Source: Methylocystis sp. SC2 (GTDB taxonomy: Bacteria > Pseudomonadota > Alphaproteobacteria > Rhizobiales > Beijerinckiaceae). From it: a DNA stretch of 64,000 bases. Shown here piece by piece: positions 34,908-44,310 of the stretch; the stretch's first letter is position 1; the number at the start of each line of letters is the position of its first letter. The position numbers were made by a program, and so were the translations under genes. The stretch lies in the NCBI RefSeq assembly GCF_000304315.1, contig NC_018485.1, positions 1,458,501 to 1,522,500 on the forward strand, given 5' to 3'. Below the pieces are notes generated by a model. That model had not been told where the DNA came from. It did not search any database and saw nothing but the letters and a program-made list of their open reading frames with translations.

Positions 34908-37900
34908 ATGGACGAACGCAATCTGAATCTTCAGGCATCGGGATTACGCAGCGATGAAGTCGGAGAGTTGGAGCCGATCGCGATCATCGGAGTGGGGTGC
35001 CGTTTCCCTGGAGGAGCCGACAGCCCGGACGCCTATTGGAACCTCCTCGTCTCCGGCCGCCCCGCTATTCGCGACGTTCCGGAAGACCGCTGGAGCATGG
35101 ATCGATTCTTCAACGAAAATCCCGATAAGCCCAACAAGATCTACACCCGCAAGGGCGGCTTTCTCGACGAGGCGGTCCATCGCTTTGACGCCGCGTTCTT
35201 CAACATATCGCCGCGGGAGGCGGTCCATGTCGACCCGCAGCAGCGCCTGCTCATGGAGGTGGCCTGGGAATCTCTGGAGGACGCTGGCGTCGTTCCGGAA
35301 ACGCTCGCGGGCTCCGAAACAGGCGTCTATATCGGCGGCTTCACGCTCGACAGCATGCTCGATCAGCTGAGCCCGCATAATCGGGAAAACATCAGCATCC
35401 ATTCGGGCACCGGCGCGCTGATGACGCTGCTGTCGAATCGGCTTTCCTATTTTTTCGACCTCCGCGGCCCTAGCCTTTCGGTGGACACGGCCTGCTCCTC
35501 TTCGCTCGTGGCCGTGCATCTCGCCTGCCAGGATATTTGGCGTGGCCACGTCTCCATGGCGCTGGCGGGCGGCGTCAACGTCATGCTGCGGCCCGAATAT
35601 CCGATGATCATGGGCAAGGGCCACTTCCTGGCGCCGGACGGCTACTGCAAGAGTTTCGACGAACGCGCCAATGGCTATGCGCGCGGCGAAGGCGCCGGGG
35701 TGGTTCTGCTAAAGCCCTACGCCGCCGCCCTGCGCGACGGCGATCATGTCTACGCGACGATCCGCGGCACGGGCGTCAACCAGGACGGGCGCACCGACGG
35801 CATCACGATGCCCAGCGCGGTGGCGCAGGAGGCGCTGATCCGGCGCGTCTACGCGCAAAGCGGCGTGCCGTTTAGCGAGGTTCGCTACGTTGAGGCGCAT
35901 GGCACGGGGACGCCGGTGGGCGATCCCATCGAAGCCGGCGTTCTTGGACGCACCATTGGCGCCGGACGCGCCGCTGACGACGCCTGTCTGATCGGTTCGG
36001 CGAAATCGACGATCGGTCACCTTGAAGCGGCGGCGGGCGTCGCCGGACTGATCAAGGCGGCGCTCTGTCTCGACCGAGGGGCCGTGCCTCCGCAAGCCAA
36101 TCTGCAAAATCCCAACCCGAAGATTCCCTTCCGGGAGCTGGGCATTCGCTTGCCGACAAGCCTCGAGCCGCTTTCACAGAACGATCGCGACGTTTATTGC
36201 GGGGTCAACTCCTTCGGCTTCGGCGGCACCAATGCGCATGTGGTCCTTCAGCGCGCGGAGAAGCCGCCGTTGGAGGAGAAAAAGGATGGATCGGCGGGAG
36301 AGCAGATCCTCACCCTTTCCGGCCGCGATCCCAAAGTTCTGACCGCTCTCGCCCGCTCCTATGCGCAGATGCTCTCGCGCGGCAGGCGTGCGGCGCTTGA
36401 GGACATTTGCCATTCGGCGCGCGTTCGACGCTCGGCTCACGAATGCCGATTGAGCGTCGTCGCCGCTTCGGCGGCGGAAATGGCGACTGAGCTCGAACAG
36501 TTCGCCGCACATGGCTACAGCGACCACGTCATTCAGGGCAAGGCGCTCCGACGCGCGGAATCGCGACCCGTTTTCGTGTTTACCGGCATGGGGCCCCAGT
36601 GGTGGGGCATGGGCCGGCAATTGCTGGAGAGCGAACCGGTCTTCCGCAAGGCGGCGGAGGAGATCGACGAGATCTTCCGCCCCCTCGCCGGCTTCTCCAT
36701 TTTGGACGAAATGCGCGAGGACAAGAGCCGCTCACGGGTCAAAGAGACGCGTATCGCGCAACCAGCGAATTTCGTCGTGCAGGTCGCCTTGGCCGAACTT
36801 CTCCGTTCCTGGGGCGTCTATCCGGCGGCGGTGGTCGGACACAGCGTCGGCGAGGTGAGCGCCGCCTATGTCTCGGGGGCGCTCAGCCTCGAAGACGCCG
36901 TGGCCGTCTCTTATCATCGCAGCCGACTTCAGCAGCTGGCCGCCGGCAAGGGGCGCATGCTGGCCACCGGCCTCAATCGGGAGCAGGCCGAAAGCATTCT
37001 CGCGTCCTGTCCGGATACGGTTTCGATCGCCGCGATCAACAGCGTTTCAACGGTCACGCTGGCCGGCGACGGCGAAGCGCTGGCGTCGATCGCGGAGCAG
37101 CTCGCCAAGGATGAGATCTTCAATCGATTCCTCGATGTCGAGGTCGCCTATCACAGCCCCCAGATGGAGGAGCTGAAGCCGGAGCTGCGGAAGTCCCTGC
37201 ACGGGCTTCGCCCGCAAACGCCTCATACGCCGCTCTATTCCACCGTAACCGGTCGGCGCGTCGAAGGCCCCGACTTGGACGCGGAATATTGGTGCTCCAA
37301 CATGCGGAAGCCTGTGCTGTTCGCCGACGCGATGGCCGCCATGGTGGCCGACGGGCTGAGCGGCTTCCTCGAAGTCGGCCCGCATCCTGTGCTCTCGACG
37401 TCAATCAAGGAAGTTCTGCGCGCCAGCGAAGCGGGCGGCGTTTCGATCGCCACGTTACGCCGTGAGCATCCCGAGCGCGCGACGGCGCTCGCCGCGCTCG
37501 GCGCGCTTTACGTAAACGGTTATGACGTGAACTGGCGCGCGCTTTCTCCCGCCGGCGCGCGCTTCGTGAAGCTGCCTTTGTATCCCTGGCAGCGAGAATA
37601 TTATTGGAACGAGACGAGCGCGGGCGCGCTCGACCGACTTGGCCGCACGGAGCACCCCCTGTTGGGAAGTCGGGTGTCGTCGCCCACGCCGAGCTGGGAG
37701 CATGATCTCGGCAGGCCATCGATCTCCTATCTCGCCGATCATGTCATCGAGGGAGCGATCGTCTTTCCGGCCGCGGGCTATATCGAGCAGGGTCTGGCGA
37801 TGGCGTCGCTTCTTGACGACGGACAGGCCAGCTACACGCTCGAGGATCTGTCATTCCTCAGACCGCTCGTCTTCCCGACGCTCAAGGATCCGATCGTTCG

Positions 37901-40900
37901 CGCGACCTTCGATCGGAGCTCGAGGGAATTCCACATCTACGGCCAGACGGACGACGAGACCGACTCTTGGACCCTGCACGCGATGGGCCGGGTGCTCGCC
38001 TTGCCGCCGGCGCGGACCGGAGCCGAGTCATTGGCTGAGGTGAAGGAGAGAATGCGGGAGTCGGTCGACGTCGGCGAACTTTATGATCGGTTGGCTGCCT
38101 ACGGACTGGCCTATGGCCCGCATTTCCGCACGGTGCGCAATCTGATGCGGAACGGCGCCGAGATATTGGCGGAGCTGGAGGTCATTCAAGGGCCGTCTGA
38201 GGAGCTTGAGGCCTATCGGCTTCATCCCGCCCTTCTTGACGGCGCCATTCAAACGCTTGTGGGCGCGATCAGCCAGGGCAAGCTTCAGGAATCGACCTAT
38301 CTGCCGGCTGGCGTGGGTCGAGTGGTTTTTCACGCCGGAAGCGGCGCTCCGCTTTGGGCGCACGGACGCGTGATCGATCAGTCCTCGGACGGGTTCGAAG
38401 GCGACCTCATTCTCTATCGCGCCGACGGCAGCGTCGCGGCGGAAGTTCTCGGCGTCAGATGCAAGGCGCTCCACACGAAGAAACTCACGCCAGAGGAGCG
38501 GCTTGAAAGCCGATCCTACGGGCTCGCATGGGAGGTCAAGCCGCTCAGCGAAACCGATCAGCGTGTCGGAGACTGCCTGCTCTTCGCAGCAAATCCGGAC
38601 GCCTCGAAAGAACTCGCGGCCGCGCTTGAGGAGAATGGAGCCAAAGTCCGGACCTTGGACGCGCGGTCGCTTACCGACGTCGTCGCCGCGCGCAAGCTTA
38701 TCGAGGAAAGCCCGCGGCTTCGCGCCATCGTCTTCATGGGAGACTCGAAGCCGAGCGCGGACGATGCCGTGAGCGATCTTGGCGAAGCGAAGCGCCTCCT
38801 CCGCCTCGCGCAAGCGCTCGAAGGCCAGGACGCGGGCGACGATTGCCCCAGACTCTTCGTCGTGACGTCGCTCGCGCAGCCCTTGCCTGGTTCGCAGACG
38901 GTGAATATGGCTCAGGCCGCGCTCATCGGTCTGGCGCGCACCATCGCCGGCGAAAATCCCACTTTGAAATGCACGGCCGTCGACATCGATCCCCTCGATG
39001 AACATCGCGGTCTCCTCGCTCGGCAAATCCTCAGCGACGATCCTGAAACCGAGGTCGCGTTGCGGGGCGACGAGCGGCGCGTGCAGCGGCTCGTTCCGGC
39101 CGCCGCCCTCCGCCAGGAGGACGGCGAGGTCGAGACGCCCACCGTCTCCGCCGCCACCGTGGACGCCTTTCGCTTGACGCGAGGAACCGAGAACCGCCTC
39201 GAGAGCCTGCGCTTCGAGGAGGCCGCCCGGACCGCCCCCGCCGCCGGCGAGATCGAAATCGAGATCAAGGCCGCCGCGCTGAACTTCAAGGATGTGCTGA
39301 AAGTCTTGGGCATGTTGCCCGCCAAGGCTCTTGAGGGCTCCTATCACGGCCCAGCGCTCGGCATGGAGGCGGCGGGCGTCGTCACCGCCGTCGGCGAAGG
39401 GGTGACGGCCTATAAGGTCGGCGACGAGCTGGTGGGTTCGTTCAAAGGCTCGTTCAGCTCCCACGTGCGCGTTCCCGCCGATCACGTGCTCGCCATGCCC
39501 AAGCCGTCGTCGCTGACGTTCGAAGAGGCGGCCAGCCTGCCCGTCATCTTCATGACGGCCTATTACGCCCTGCACGACATCGCACGGCTGCGCGCCGGCG
39601 AAACCGTGCTCATTCACGCCGCAGCCGGGGGCGTGGGGCTCGCGGCGATCCAGGTTGCGAAATGGATCGGCGCGCGCATCTTCGTCACGGCGGGAAGCGA
39701 GGCGAAACGCGACTATCTGCGCACGCTGGGCGTGGAGCAAGCCTTCGACTCGCGCAGCCTCGAATTCGCCGACGGCGTCCTGAAATCGACGGGGGGCCGA
39801 GGCGTCGACGTCGTCCTCAACTCCATCGCGGGAGAGACCTTCGTCAAAAGCTTGGAAGTGACGGCTCCTTTTGGAAGATTCGTGGAGATCGGCAAGCGCG
39901 ACATCGTCGAGAACGCGCGGCTGCCGCTCCTGCCTTTCAACAAGAACCTCCTGTTCGCGGCGGTCGATCTCGATCGACTCATGGCCGAACAGCCCAATGC
40001 GATCCGAGAGCTTCTCGCTCAAATCTGGGATCGGTTCGAGCAGGGCGATTTCCGGCCCACGCCCCTCACTGTCTTCCCGTTGCACGAGGCTTCGGACGCG
40101 TTCCGGTTCATGGCGCAATCGAAGCAAACGGGTAAAATCGTCCTGTCCTTCGCCGACACTGCGCGCGTCGAAGTCGTGCCGGCGGAAGTCGAGAAAAAGC
40201 TGATCCAACCCAGCGCCACTTATATGGTCACCGGCGGCTTCAGCGGCTTCGGCCTCAACGCCGCGCGCTGGCTGGCGCAGCAAGGCGCGGAGACTCTGGT
40301 CCTCGTGAGCCGCAGCGGCGCCGCCTCCAGCGAGGCGCAACGCGCGGTGATGGCGCTCCAAGCGCAAGGCGTCAACGTCGTCAGCATCGCCGCCGACGTC
40401 AGCATCGAAGCCGACGTGGAAGCCATGATGGCGCGGATCGACCGGGAGCTTCCGCCGCTGCGCGGCGTGGTGCATTCGGCGGCCGTATTGGACGACACCG
40501 TGCTTTCCGGCCTCACCGACGAACGGTTCGACGCGGTCTATCGCCCCAAGGCGGTCGGCGCTTGGAACCTGCACCGGATGACCCGTAACGCGCCGCTGGA
40601 CTTCTTCCTGTGTTTTTCGTCCATTTCGGCGCTGATCGGCAACCCTGGGCAAGGGAACTACGTCGCGGCCAACGTCTTCCTTGACATGCTCGCGCACTAC
40701 CGCCAGAGGCTCGGCCTTCCCGGTCAAAGCGTCAACTGGGGCGCGATTGGCGACGTCGGAATGCTCACGCGCGACAAGATGGTCGCGCAGCATCTCGCAC
40801 GGGCAGGCATCCAGCCAATTTCCTCCACGGAAGCGCTCGAGGACATGGAAGCGACTCTGCTTCAGGGAACGGCGCAATTCGCCTATGTCGACGTCGACTG

Positions 40901-41270
40901 GGCCAAGTGGGCGTCCACCCATCCGGCGAGTTCGACTCCCCGCTTCGCGCCGCTGGTCAGCGAGGCCCGCGACGAGTCCGACAGCGTCATCGACCGGGTG
41001 CGCGCTGAACTGGCGCAGATCGAACCGGAACAGCGTGGTGAGCACATTGTCGGCATCGTTCGTCGCGTCGTCGGGGAGACTCTTCGCATTCCCGGCGATC
41101 GCATCGACATAGACGCTCAACTGTCGGACATGGGCATCGACTCGCTGATGGCCGTGGAACTGCAGGTCGCTGTCAAGGCGACGCTGGGCGTCGAAGTTTC
41201 TCTCATGGAGCTCATGAAGGGACGAACCGTCGCGTCGCTCGGTCGAGATTTGCTCAAGCGTCTAAGCTGA
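34908..41270 (+). CDS. Highly reducing type I polyketide synthase, one complete module
   Basis: The 2120-residue synthase has domains in the order KS-AT-DH-ER-KR-ACP. KS (about 20-450) has the active cysteine Cys196 (DTACSSS) and EAHGTGTPVGDP. AT (about 545-850) has Ser646 in GHSVGE, and its VAYHS motif matches neither the usual malonyl HAFH nor methylmalonyl YASH. DH (about 925-1195) has His945 (HxxxGxxxxP) and Asp1111 (LLDGAIQ). ER (about 1450-1755) has AAAGGVGLAAIQVAK. KR (about 1765-1960) has GGFSGFG and Tyr1918. ACP has Ser2079 (GIDSLM). No thioesterase or methyltransferase motif is seen. With all reductive domains it should build a saturated chain iteratively. AAGAG precedes the ATG. 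It is the first gene of a lipid-type operon. Confidence 0.95.
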   Translation: MDERNLNLQASGLRSDEVGELEPIAIIGVGCRFPGGADSPDAYWNLLVSGRPAIRDVPEDRWSMDRFFNENPDKPNKIYTRKGGFLDEAVHRFDAAFFNISPREAVHVDPQQRLLMEVAWESLEDAGVVPETLAGSETGVYIGGFTLDSMLDQLSPHNRENISIHSGTGALMTLLSNRLSYFFDLRGPSLSVDTACSSSLVAVHLACQDIWRGHVSMALAGGVNVMLRPEYPMIMGKGHFLAPDGYCKSFDERANGYARGEGAGVVLLKPYAAALRDGDHVYATIRGTGVNQDGRTDGITMPSAVAQEALIRRVYAQSGVPFSEVRYVEAHGTGTPVGDPIEAGVLGRTIGAGRAADDACLIGSAKSTIGHLEAAAGVAGLIKAALCLDRGAVPPQANLQNPNPKIPFRELGIRLPTSLEPLSQNDRDVYCGVNSFGFGGTNAHVVLQRAEKPPLEEKKDGSAGEQILTLSGRDPKVLTALARSYAQMLSRGRRAALEDICHSARVRRSAHECRLSVVAASAAEMATELEQFAAHGYSDHVIQGKALRRAESRPVFVFTGMGPQWWGMGRQLLESEPVFRKAAEEIDEIFRPLAGFSILDEMREDKSRSRVKETRIAQPANFVVQVALAELLRSWGVYPAAVVGHSVGEVSAAYVSGALSLEDAVAVSYHRSRLQQLAAGKGRMLATGLNREQAESILASCPDTVSIAAINSVSTVTLAGDGEALASIAEQLAKDEIFNRFLDVEVAYHSPQMEELKPELRKSLHGLRPQTPHTPLYSTVTGRRVEGPDLDAEYWCSNMRKPVLFADAMAAMVADGLSGFLEVGPHPVLSTSIKEVLRASEAGGVSIATLRREHPERATALAALGALYVNGYDVNWRALSPAGARFVKLPLYPWQREYYWNETSAGALDRLGRTEHPLLGSRVSSPTPSWEHDLGRPSISYLADHVIEGAIVFPAAGYIEQGLAMASLLDDGQASYTLEDLSFLRPLVFPTLKDPIVRATFDRSSREFHIYGQTDDETDSWTLHAMGRVLALPPARTGAESLAEVKERMRESVDVGELYDRLAAYGLAYGPHFRTVRNLMRNGAEILAELEVIQGPSEELEAYRLHPALLDGAIQTLVGAISQGKLQESTYLPAGVGRVVFHAGSGAPLWAHGRVIDQSSDGFEGDLILYRADGSVAAEVLGVRCKALHTKKLTPEERLESRSYGLAWEVKPLSETDQRVGDCLLFAANPDASKELAAALEENGAKVRTLDARSLTDVVAARKLIEESPRLRAIVFMGDSKPSADDAVSDLGEAKRLLRLAQALEGQDAGDDCPRLFVVTSLAQPLPGSQTVNMAQAALIGLARTIAGENPTLKCTAVDIDPLDEHRGLLARQILSDDPETEVALRGDERRVQRLVPAAALRQEDGEVETPTVSAATVDAFRLTRGTENRLESLRFEEAARTAPAAGEIEIEIKAAALNFKDVLKVLGMLPAKALEGSYHGPALGMEAAGVVTAVGEGVTAYKVGDELVGSFKGSFSSHVRVPADHVLAMPKPSSLTFEEAASLPVIFMTAYYALHDIARLRAGETVLIHAAAGGVGLAAIQVAKWIGARIFVTAGSEAKRDYLRTLGVEQAFDSRSLEFADGVLKSTGGRGVDVVLNSIAGETFVKSLEVTAPFGRFVEIGKRDIVENARLPLLPFNKNLLFAAVDLDRLMAEQPNAIRELLAQIWDRFEQGDFRPTPLTVFPLHEASDAFRFMAQSKQTGKIVLSFADTARVEVVPAEVEKKLIQPSATYMVTGGFSGFGLNAARWLAQQGAETLVLVSRSGAASSEAQRAVMALQAQGVNVVSIAADVSIEADVEAMMARIDRELPPLRGVVHSAAVLDDTVLSGLTDERFDAVYRPKAVGAWNLHRMTRNAPLDFFLCFSSISALIGNPGQGNYVAANVFLDMLAHYRQRLGLPGQSVNWGAIGDVGMLTRDKMVAQHLARAGIQPISSTEALEDMEATLLQGTAQFAYVDVDWAKWASTHPASSTPRFAPLVSEARDESDSVIDRVRAELAQIEPEQRGEHIVGIVRRVVGETLRIPGDRIDIDAQLSDMGIDSLMAVELQVAVKATLGVEVSLMELMKGRTVASLGRDLLKRLS

Positions 41271-41329
41271 AAGCGACTGACCGGTCCGGTTATCAGATCT
41301 GCACCTACTGAGCTCGAGGAACATAAGAA

Positions 41330-42361
41330 ATGCGCATTGATGCCGTGAAGGCGGCCTTGCCGTCGCGCAAGCTGTCGAATGAAGACGTCCTTCAGATTGT
41401 CCGGGAAAGCAGCGAAGCGACGTATGACGGAGATCTCGACGCGGCGATAAAGAGGATCGAGAGCTGGCTCGCGTATAGCGGAGCCGAGACGCGTTACCTG
41501 CTTGAGGAAAGCGAAACGCCGTTGAGCGTCTTGACCGGCGCCATCAACGCCGCGCTGGAAGAAGCGAAATGCACCAAAGAGGAAATTGACACGCTCGTCT
41601 ATGTTGGCGTCGGACGCGGATTCATCGAGCCGGCCGGCGCTTATCTCGTGGCGCATGCGCTGGGCTTCAAGAACGCGCATTGCTTCGACGTGCTGGACGC
41701 GTGCAACAGCTGGTCGCGGGGCGCGCAGATCATCTATCACTTCATGCAAACGGGAAGCTGCAAGCGCGCGATGATCGTCAACGCCGAGTTCAGCGTCACC
41801 GGCAATCGGCTCGGCAATTTCGCCCTGCGGCATGAGGGAGAGTTGAACTGGACGTTCCCGACATACACGATCGGCGAAGCGGCCACGGCGACGATCTTTT
41901 CAGCCGATCCGGGCAATGAGTGGAAGTTCCGATTCCGCTCGCGGCCAGATCTCGCGGATCTGTGCACCATCCCTGTCAACGGCTTCCAGGGCTATTGCAA
42001 TCAGACGGAGCGCATCGGCAAGAACGGCAACCGGTTCACGTCCTACGGCTATGAATTGTTCGAGGCGGCGGGCCCCGAACTCATCCAGGTGTTCCAGGAA
42101 CTCAATCCGCCGCTTGACAAGCTTCGGGCGATTTTCCCGCACGCCGCGTCGAAGAAGGCGGGCGACGACCTCGCCGACATGTTCAGCCTGCGGCATTTGT
42201 TGTCCAATGTTTATCCGCGCTGCGGCAACCTCGTTTCCTGCTCGGTGCCAGCGGCGATGGCCTTCGCGGTCGAAGAACAGCGCGTCGCGCGCGGAGACCT
42301 GCTCGCCGCGGTCGTCGCCAGCGCAGGCATGTCGTTCTCGGCATATTCCTTCGTCTACTGA
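41330..42361 (+). CDS. KAS III-like (FabH/thiolase-fold) condensing enzyme
   Basis: The 343-residue protein has the KAS III catalytic triad: Cys125 in VLDACNSW, His271 in IFPHAASK and Asn300 in RCGNLVSC. The late motif ending in AGMSFSAY replaces the usual GAGLTWG of FabH, and length and spacing fit the broader KAS III-like group used in secondary pathways for starter formation, extra condensation or chain release. It lies 59 bases after the synthase gene, which has no thioesterase, so it may prime the chain or release it as an ester or ketone. This role is inference. The next element is a short frame with a good ribosome site. Confidence 0.85.
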   Translation: MRIDAVKAALPSRKLSNEDVLQIVRESSEATYDGDLDAAIKRIESWLAYSGAETRYLLEESETPLSVLTGAINAALEEAKCTKEEIDTLVYVGVGRGFIEPAGAYLVAHALGFKNAHCFDVLDACNSWSRGAQIIYHFMQTGSCKRAMIVNAEFSVTGNRLGNFALRHEGELNWTFPTYTIGEAATATIFSADPGNEWKFRFRSRPDLADLCTIPVNGFQGYCNQTERIGKNGNRFTSYGYELFEAAGPELIQVFQELNPPLDKLRAIFPHAASKKAGDDLADMFSLRHLLSNVYPRCGNLVSCSVPAAMAFAVEEQRVARGDLLAAVVASAGMSFSAYSFVY

Positions 42362-42369
42362 AGGAGTTC

Positions 42370-42465
42370 ATGAGGATGCTCACGACGCCGCCCGCCATCG
42401 TCATTCGCATGGGTCCCGGTGCTTCGTTCCGGCGACCGTTACTTAAAAAGAGGCGGGTGAGATGA
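42370..42465 (+). CDS. Possible 31-residue basic peptide
   Basis: An ATG at 42370 follows AAGGAG by three bases, and the frame runs 31 codons to a TGA that overlaps the next gene's ATG (ATGA). The peptide ends in a very basic stretch (FRRPLLKKRRVR). It may serve only to couple translation of the deacetylase gene, or be a remnant. There is no homology that I recognise. Confidence 0.35.
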   Translation: MRMLTTPPAIVIRMGPGASFRRPLLKKRRVR

Positions 42466-43367
42466 AGGACGACCGCATCGTCGCGATCTGCGCCGACGAT
42501 TACGGCCTGTCCTACGGGGTGAGCATGGGCATTCTCGAGGCGCTGGACGCCGGCCGATTGACGGCCGTCTCGGCGCTGGTGAATGGCCCACGCTGGCCCG
42601 CCATGGGGGTCGAATTGCGCCGGCGATGCCGGAACGCGGACGTCGGCCTCCATTTCAACCTCACGCTGGGCCAACCGCTGGGACCGATGCCGACCTTCGC
42701 TTCGGAGGGGAGCTTTCCGCCGGTCTCGACCGTCGTCCGCCGCGCCATGCGCCGCAAGCTTCCCTTGGCCGAGATACGTGCGGAGATCGATCGCCAGCTG
42801 GACCGTTTCGAAACGGTGATGGGCCGCGAGCCGGATTACGTCGACGGCCATCAACATGTGCATGGGCTGCCAGGCGTCCGCGACGCGTTGATCGAGGCCT
42901 TGGCGGCCCGAGGGCTCGCCGGTCGGGTTTGGCTGCGCGACGCCGGAGACGAGCTGCATCGCATCATCCTGCGCGGCGCCCATGCGCCCAAAACGCTCGC
43001 CCTGGCGCTCGCTGTTAAAGGCCTGTCCTCGGGTTTTCGCCGCGCCGCGCTGCGTCAGGGCTTCGCGACCAATCAGGGCTTCTCCGGCCACTCGGTTTTC
43101 GATCCGGGGAAGGACTACGCACGCGCCTTCGAGACCTATCTTCGCGCGCCGGGGCGCCGCCATCTCGTCATGTGCCATCCCGGCCATGTCGATGACGAGC
43201 TCAGGGCCCAGGACTGGGTGACCGTCACCCGCGAGCAGGAGCTCGCCTTCCTGCTCTCGCCGCGTCTACCGGACATGCTGGAAGCGCGAGGATTAAGGCT
43301 TGCGCGACTCAGCGAGGCCCCACCGCGCCAATCGCCGGGCGGCGGAAGCGAGAGCGCGACTCAATGA
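42462..43367 (+). CDS. YdjC/ChbG/HpnK-family carbohydrate or lipid-sugar deacetylase
   Basis: The 301-residue protein has the metal-binding ADDYG motif (near residues 11-15), the substrate loop VGLHFNLTLGQPL (near 60-72) and the catalytic DGHQHVHGLPGV motif (near 128-139). Members remove N-acetyl groups from chito-oligosaccharides or, as HpnK, from the glucosamine head of hopanoids. It resembles HpnK-type enzymes in length and in the final MCHPGHVDDEL motif. In this operon it would deacetylate an N-acetylhexosamine placed on the polyketide lipid by the downstream glycosyltransferase. That substrate is inferred; the fold and chemistry are well supported. Confidence 0.87.
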   Translation: MKDDRIVAICADDYGLSYGVSMGILEALDAGRLTAVSALVNGPRWPAMGVELRRRCRNADVGLHFNLTLGQPLGPMPTFASEGSFPPVSTVVRRAMRRKLPLAEIRAEIDRQLDRFETVMGREPDYVDGHQHVHGLPGVRDALIEALAARGLAGRVWLRDAGDELHRIILRGAHAPKTLALALAVKGLSSGFRRAALRQGFATNQGFSGHSVFDPGKDYARAFETYLRAPGRRHLVMCHPGHVDDELRAQDWVTVTREQELAFLLSPRLPDMLEARGLRLARLSEAPPRQSPGGGSESATQ

Positions 43368-43389
43368 GCGACGCCCTGGGGATGTCCGC

Positions 43390-44310
43390 ATGAGCGAGGG
43401 CGCGAAACGGGCCGTCGTCATTACCGGCGCGTCGACGGGCATCGGCGAAGCCTGCGTCAGGCTGCTTGTCGAAAAGGACTTCCTGGTTTTCGGCTCGGTG
43501 CGCACGGCCGCCGACGCCGAGCGTCTGAAGGCGCAATTCGGCGAAAATTACGCGCCCCTCCGCTTCGATGTGACCGACGGCGATGAGGTCGCGCGTGCAG
43601 CCGTTGCGGTCGAGGAGCAGCTTCAAGGCGCGACGCTGGTGGGGCTCGTCAACAACGCCGGAATGGCCGTGGCGGGACCGCTGCTGCATGTGCCGATCGA
43701 GGAGCTCCGCCGCCAGCTTGAGGTCAATGTCATTGGCCAGATGCGGGTGACGCAGGCCTTCGCGCCGCTGCTCGGCGCCCGCGCCTCTCAGGGAGCGCCG
43801 CCGGGCCGCATCGTCAATATGAGTTCGGTGGCGGGCCGGATGGTCGGGCCGTTGATGGGCCCCTACAGCGCCTCGAAATTCGCGCTCGAAGCCATGTCCG
43901 ACGCGCTCCGCCGCGAATTGGCGGTCTATGGGATCGCGGTCGTTGTGATCGAGCCCGGCATCATCGCCACGCCGATCTGGGACAAGGCCGAATCGGCCGC
44001 CTTCGACGCCTTCGACCGGACAATCTACGGCCCAGCCGCGCGCCGTGTGCAGAAATGGGCGGTGGACCAGGGGCGCACCGCCGTCGGGCCGGAGCGTGTG
44101 GCCGAAGCGGTCCATCGCGCGCTGGTCGGGTCGCGGCCGCCGCTGCGCATCCTCGTGCTCGGCGGCAGCGCCTTCCACTACTACGCCCAGCTCCTCATAC
44201 CGCCGCGCCTCATGGACTGGCTGATGGCCCGCTATTTCGGTTTCGATCAAGTTCGGCGAACGCTGGTCTCGAGCCGCGCCGCCAAAAAAGAAGTGATCCA
44301 ATGGCCCTAG
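43390..44310 (+). CDS. Short-chain dehydrogenase/reductase
   Basis: The 306-residue protein is a classical SDR: cofactor loop TGASTGIGEA (near 12-21), NNAG (near 90), catalytic Ser in MSSVAG (near 141) and Tyr-Lys in YSASK (near 158-162). The last 60 residues form an extra tail (hydrophobic with basic patches, near 255-300) that may hold the enzyme at the membrane or lipid. It could set the oxidation state of a chain hydroxyl or ketone. ATG 43390 is chosen because the cofactor loop then has its usual distance from the N-terminus. It overlaps the glycosyltransferase gene by ten bases. Confidence 0.87.
   Translation: MSEGAKRAVVITGASTGIGEACVRLLVEKDFLVFGSVRTAADAERLKAQFGENYAPLRFDVTDGDEVARAAVAVEEQLQGATLVGLVNNAGMAVAGPLLHVPIEELRRQLEVNVIGQMRVTQAFAPLLGARASQGAPPGRIVNMSSVAGRMVGPLMGPYSASKFALEAMSDALRRELAVYGIAVVVIEPGIIATPIWDKAESAAFDAFDRTIYGPAARRVQKWAVDQGRTAVGPERVAEAVHRALVGSRPPLRILVLGGSAFHYYAQLLIPPRLMDWLMARYFGFDQVRRTLVSSRAAKKEVIQWP

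Noticed and set aside
38028..41120. A 1030-codon open frame on the minus strand inside the polyketide synthase gene
   Set aside because: It mirrors the strong third-position GC bias of the synthase. Its product has no family features, whereas the plus strand shows full catalytic motifs.
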